DNA from: Bacteroidetes bacterium UBA1860
GTDB lineage: Bacteria > Bacteroidota > Rhodothermia > Balneolales > Balneolaceae
NCBI GenBank assembly: GCA_002338335.1
Contig: DDIC01000039.1
Span: 43,587 to 52,369, forward strand
DNA: 8,783 nt
Direction: 5' to 3'
In this document: in pieces, positions 7,317 through 8,783 of the stretch
How the letters are laid out: every line of letters begins with the position of its first letter
Numbering within the stretch: position 1 is the first letter of the stretch
Position numbers and translations under genes: made by a program
Notes under the pieces: model-generated
The model's input: the letters and a program-made list of their open reading frames with translations, nothing else
What the model was told of the DNA's origin: nothing
Database searches by the model: none

Positions 7317-7332
7317 TGTTGAACACTCAACA
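7317..7332 (+). other. Small hairpin in protease-floA gap
   Basis: TGTTGA, loop ACAC, TCAACA is a perfect 6 bp stem 16 bp after the protease stop. A second weaker dyad, GTAGG/CCTAC with a 5-nt loop, lies at 7346-7360. Neither is followed by a T-run. The elements could tune the protease:FloA mRNA ratio through processing, or be chance. Nothing else is recognisable in this 78 bp gap. Confidence 0.25.
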
Positions 7333-7379
7333 CTCTATTTATCACGTAGGAAGCCCCTACACCAACTCAATGTAACTCT

Positions 7380-8396
7380 ATGGATTTCTTCGGATTGCCT
7401 TCTGCTTTAATCGTCTTGGTCGCCGTTCTCGTCGTCCTCATTTTATTCTTCTATTATATCCCCCTAGGACTCTGGGTGACGGCGTTCTTCTCGGGAGTTA
7501 AGGTGAATATATTCGGTGACCTTGTGGGAATGAGACTACGCAAGGTTCCTCCAGGACCCATTGTGAAAGCGCAAATTACAGCCAGTAAAGCTGGACTTGC
7601 TCTTGATATTGGACGTTTAGAGGCGCATTTCCTAGCGGGAGGGTCAGTATTTAAAGTGATTCAAGCTCTTATCTCTGCTGATAAGGCAAATTTAGGACTT
7701 ACGTTTGAACGTGCTGCAGCTATTGATCTTGCAGGTCGAGATGTATTTGAAGCTGTCCAAATATCTGTAAATCCAAAAGTGATCAATACTCCCAAGATCT
7801 CAGCTGTGGCAAGTGACGGGATTATAGTTAAAGTTACCGCAAGGGTGACTGTTCGTGCCAACCTAGACCGTTTAGTAGGCGGGGCAACCGAAGAGACAAT
7901 TTTGGCCCGTGTTGGTGAGGGGATTGTAACCACGGTTGGTTCAGCAGAAACACACAAAGATGTACTAGAGAATCCAGATAATATCTCCAAAACGGTCCTG
8001 GGAAAAGGTTTAGATAGTGGTACGGCCTTTGAGATTCTCTCGATTGATATTGCTGATATTGATGTTGGAGACAACATTGGAGCCAAGCTTCAAACAGAAC
8101 AAGCCGAAGCTGATCTTAAAGTTGCTCGTGCTAAGGCAGAAGAGAGACGTGCCATGGCTGTGGCTCTAGAGCAGGAGAATAAAGCCCGGATTGAAGAAAT
8201 GCGTGCGAAAGTGGTTGAGAACGAAGCTGAAGTCCCTAAGGCGATTGCAGAAGCGTTTCGGACCGGCAATTTAGGCGTCATGGATTATTACAACCTTCGT
8301 AATGTGCAAGCGGATACAGATATGAGATCTCGAATTGCAGGAGAGGAGGGGTCATCATCAGAAGATAATACAGATGGAAACAATCAAGGCGCTTAA
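7380..8396 (+). CDS. floA: Flotillin-like scaffold protein FloA
   Basis: This 338 aa protein is close in size to Bacillus FloA (331 aa). FloA is a membrane-associated SPFH-family scaffold that assembles oligomers in ordered membrane regions and affects envelope proteases, secretion and cell-shape proteins. A hydrophobic anchor is at about 8-36 (ALIVLVAVLVVLILFF...), followed by the family segment FSGVKVNIFGDLVGMRLRKV (37-56). An SPFH/band-7 region covers about 55-230, including RLEAHFLAGG (79-88), KANLGLTFERAAAIDLAGRD (102-121) and ARVGEGIVTTVGSAETH (176-192). An Ala/Glu/Lys-rich coiled coil runs at about 236-290 (QTEQAEADLKVARAKAEERR area). The conserved C-terminal block EAFRTGNLGVMDYYNLRNVQ (291-310) is intact. 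The last 18 residues form an acidic, Ser/Asn-rich tail that looks disordered. It lies 78 bp after the NfeD protease gene, the expected pairing. The start is chosen because it leaves the anchor intact; an upstream ATG is stopped at once by TAA. Confidence 0.97.
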   Translation: MDFFGLPSALIVLVAVLVVLILFFYYIPLGLWVTAFFSGVKVNIFGDLVGMRLRKVPPGPIVKAQITASKAGLALDIGRLEAHFLAGGSVFKVIQALISADKANLGLTFERAAAIDLAGRDVFEAVQISVNPKVINTPKISAVASDGIIVKVTARVTVRANLDRLVGGATEETILARVGEGIVTTVGSAETHKDVLENPDNISKTVLGKGLDSGTAFEILSIDIADIDVGDNIGAKLQTEQAEADLKVARAKAEERRAMAVALEQENKARIEEMRAKVVENEAEVPKAIAEAFRTGNLGVMDYYNLRNVQADTDMRSRIAGEEGSSSEDNTDGNNQGA

Positions 8397-8528
8397 AAAA
8401 CGTTATATTTAAGGTCGTTCTTTACATACTGGGGGTGTCACGGATTCGACGGAGCTCGTCAAATCTCAAGTTGCATGTCGAGACTGTCCAATGGTTCTCG
8501 TAAATCAACCATTATGGAAACAGTAATT

Positions 8529-8561
8529 GGCAACGATTACAACTACAGCTTAGCTGCCTAA
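8529..8561 (+). other. ssrA: tmRNA tag-peptide reading frame
   Basis: The frame from the predicted resume codon GGC to TAA encodes GNDYNYSLAA. The resume codon is placed by alignment with E. coli tmRNA, where CAGTAGTC precedes GCA AAC GAC; here CAGTAATT precedes GGC AAC GAT. The hydrophobic C-terminus LAA is the usual ClpXP/SspB-type degradation signal. The upstream frame continues open to an ATG at 8514-8516, but translation is expected to enter at GGC. Confidence 0.88.
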
Positions 8562-8677
8562 ACGCGCTTTGCCGTCCACTCGCTGACTTGTCTATGGGTC
8601 TCGACTTGGATGTCAACTCTACATAGTCTAGCCAATGACGGTGTCTTGACGTCGGAGGCGAATCCTTTCAAGACTGG

Positions 8678-8730
8678 CAAGTGGAAGCCTGTTAACGGGC
8701 ACTCCCACTTGTAAGATTCAATACGTTAAC
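8678..8730 (+). other. ssrA: tmRNA late pseudoknot
   Basis: CAAGTGG (8678-8684) pairs with CCACTTG (8705-8711), enclosing an inner stem GCCTG/CGGGC (8687-8691 with 8696-8700) with a TTAA loop. Alternatively or additionally, GTTAACG (8691-8697) is exactly complementary to CGTTAAC (8724-8730) downstream. This gives the nested-plus-crossing arrangement expected for the last pseudoknot before the tRNA-like domain. Confidence 0.65.
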
Positions 8731-8783
8731 TACACATGTAGACGCTTGGTGGTTTACGGTTTCGGACCGGGGTTCGACTCCCC

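Larger units (their letters stand above)
8431..8783 (+). ncRNA. ssrA: tmRNA (3' end cut by window edge)
   Basis: Transfer-messenger RNA rescues stalled ribosomes and tags the nascent chain for proteolysis. The 5' end GGGGGTGTCACGGATTCGAC is the typical acceptor/D-like start. The 3' tRNA-like part contains TTTCGGAC and the T-arm GGGGTTCGACTCCCC at the right edge. The last T-stem base, the 3' acceptor strand and CCA (about 12 nt) are outside the window. The first pseudoknot hairpin AATGGTT/AACCATT (8490-8496 with 8507-8513) encloses the conserved CTCGTAAA loop. A long helix pairs CAAG..CATGT near 8467-8479 with ACATG..CTTG near 8734-8747. A late pseudoknot is described separately. The gene begins 34 bp after floA. 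I see no convincing promoter in that gap, so it may be read through from upstream or have an unrecognised promoter. Confidence 0.96.

Noticed and set aside
7302..7379. Intrinsic terminator between the protease gene and floA
   Set aside because: The two small stems are AT-rich or short and lack a following T-tract; the pair is more likely cotranscribed.
7661..8281. Minus-strand open frames of 141 and 63 aa under floA
   Set aside because: The composition mirrors the antisense of the Ala/Glu-rich FloA coding sequence. They are shadows.
8397..8430. Promoter for tmRNA, including the TACATACT stretch at 8423-8430
   Set aside because: The -10-like stretch directly abuts the mature 5' end, too close for normal initiation there, and no matching -35 is evident.
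1..8783. CRISPR array, insertion sequence or phage remnant
   Set aside because: No regularly spaced repeats, no transposase or integrase motifs, and no terminal inverted repeats were seen. Coding density and gene types are those of a core chromosome.

Overview
The window reads as a chromosomal segment of a member of the Bacteroidota in the broad sense, possibly a Rhodothermota/Balneolota-like lineage. The evidence is a TonB-dependent receptor with an N-terminal carboxypeptidase-regulatory-like domain paired with a DUF4249 lipoprotein, a TatC with the long first periplasmic loop seen in that group, and the near absence of Shine-Dalgarno sequences before starts. The lineage is an inference. No mobile element, CRISPR array or phage gene is visible.

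The left two thirds (1-5733) is one minus-strand gene run. Read in transcription order it is a TonB-dependent receptor, a DUF4249 lipoprotein, rpiB, glyA and a tatC that is cut by the left window edge. The gaps are 1, 49, 2 and 2 bp, so the genes look like an operon or two stacked operons. The only gap large enough for a break is the 49 bp one between the lipoprotein and rpiB, which holds a possible stem-loop. The receptor and lipoprotein form an envelope pair, probably handling an unknown ligand. rpiB (pentose phosphate interconversion) and glyA (serine/glycine and one-carbon supply) are housekeeping enzymes, and tatC is the receptor subunit of folded-protein export.

A 134 bp divergent intergenic region (5734-5867) with a perfect 7 bp inverted repeat separates this run from a plus-strand pair. 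That pair is an NfeD-type membrane serine protease (ClpP-like domain, transmembrane bundle, C-terminal OB-fold) followed by the flotillin-like scaffold floA. The two families are well known partners in bacterial membrane microdomains.

Thirty-four bases after floA a tmRNA gene (ssrA) begins at 8431 and continues to the right edge, lacking only about 12 nt of its 3' end. Its tag reads GNDYNYSLAA. The window contains mostly conserved genes. The least understood parts are the receptor/DUF4249 pair and the small non-coding elements around it. I did not see a clearly new biological system.
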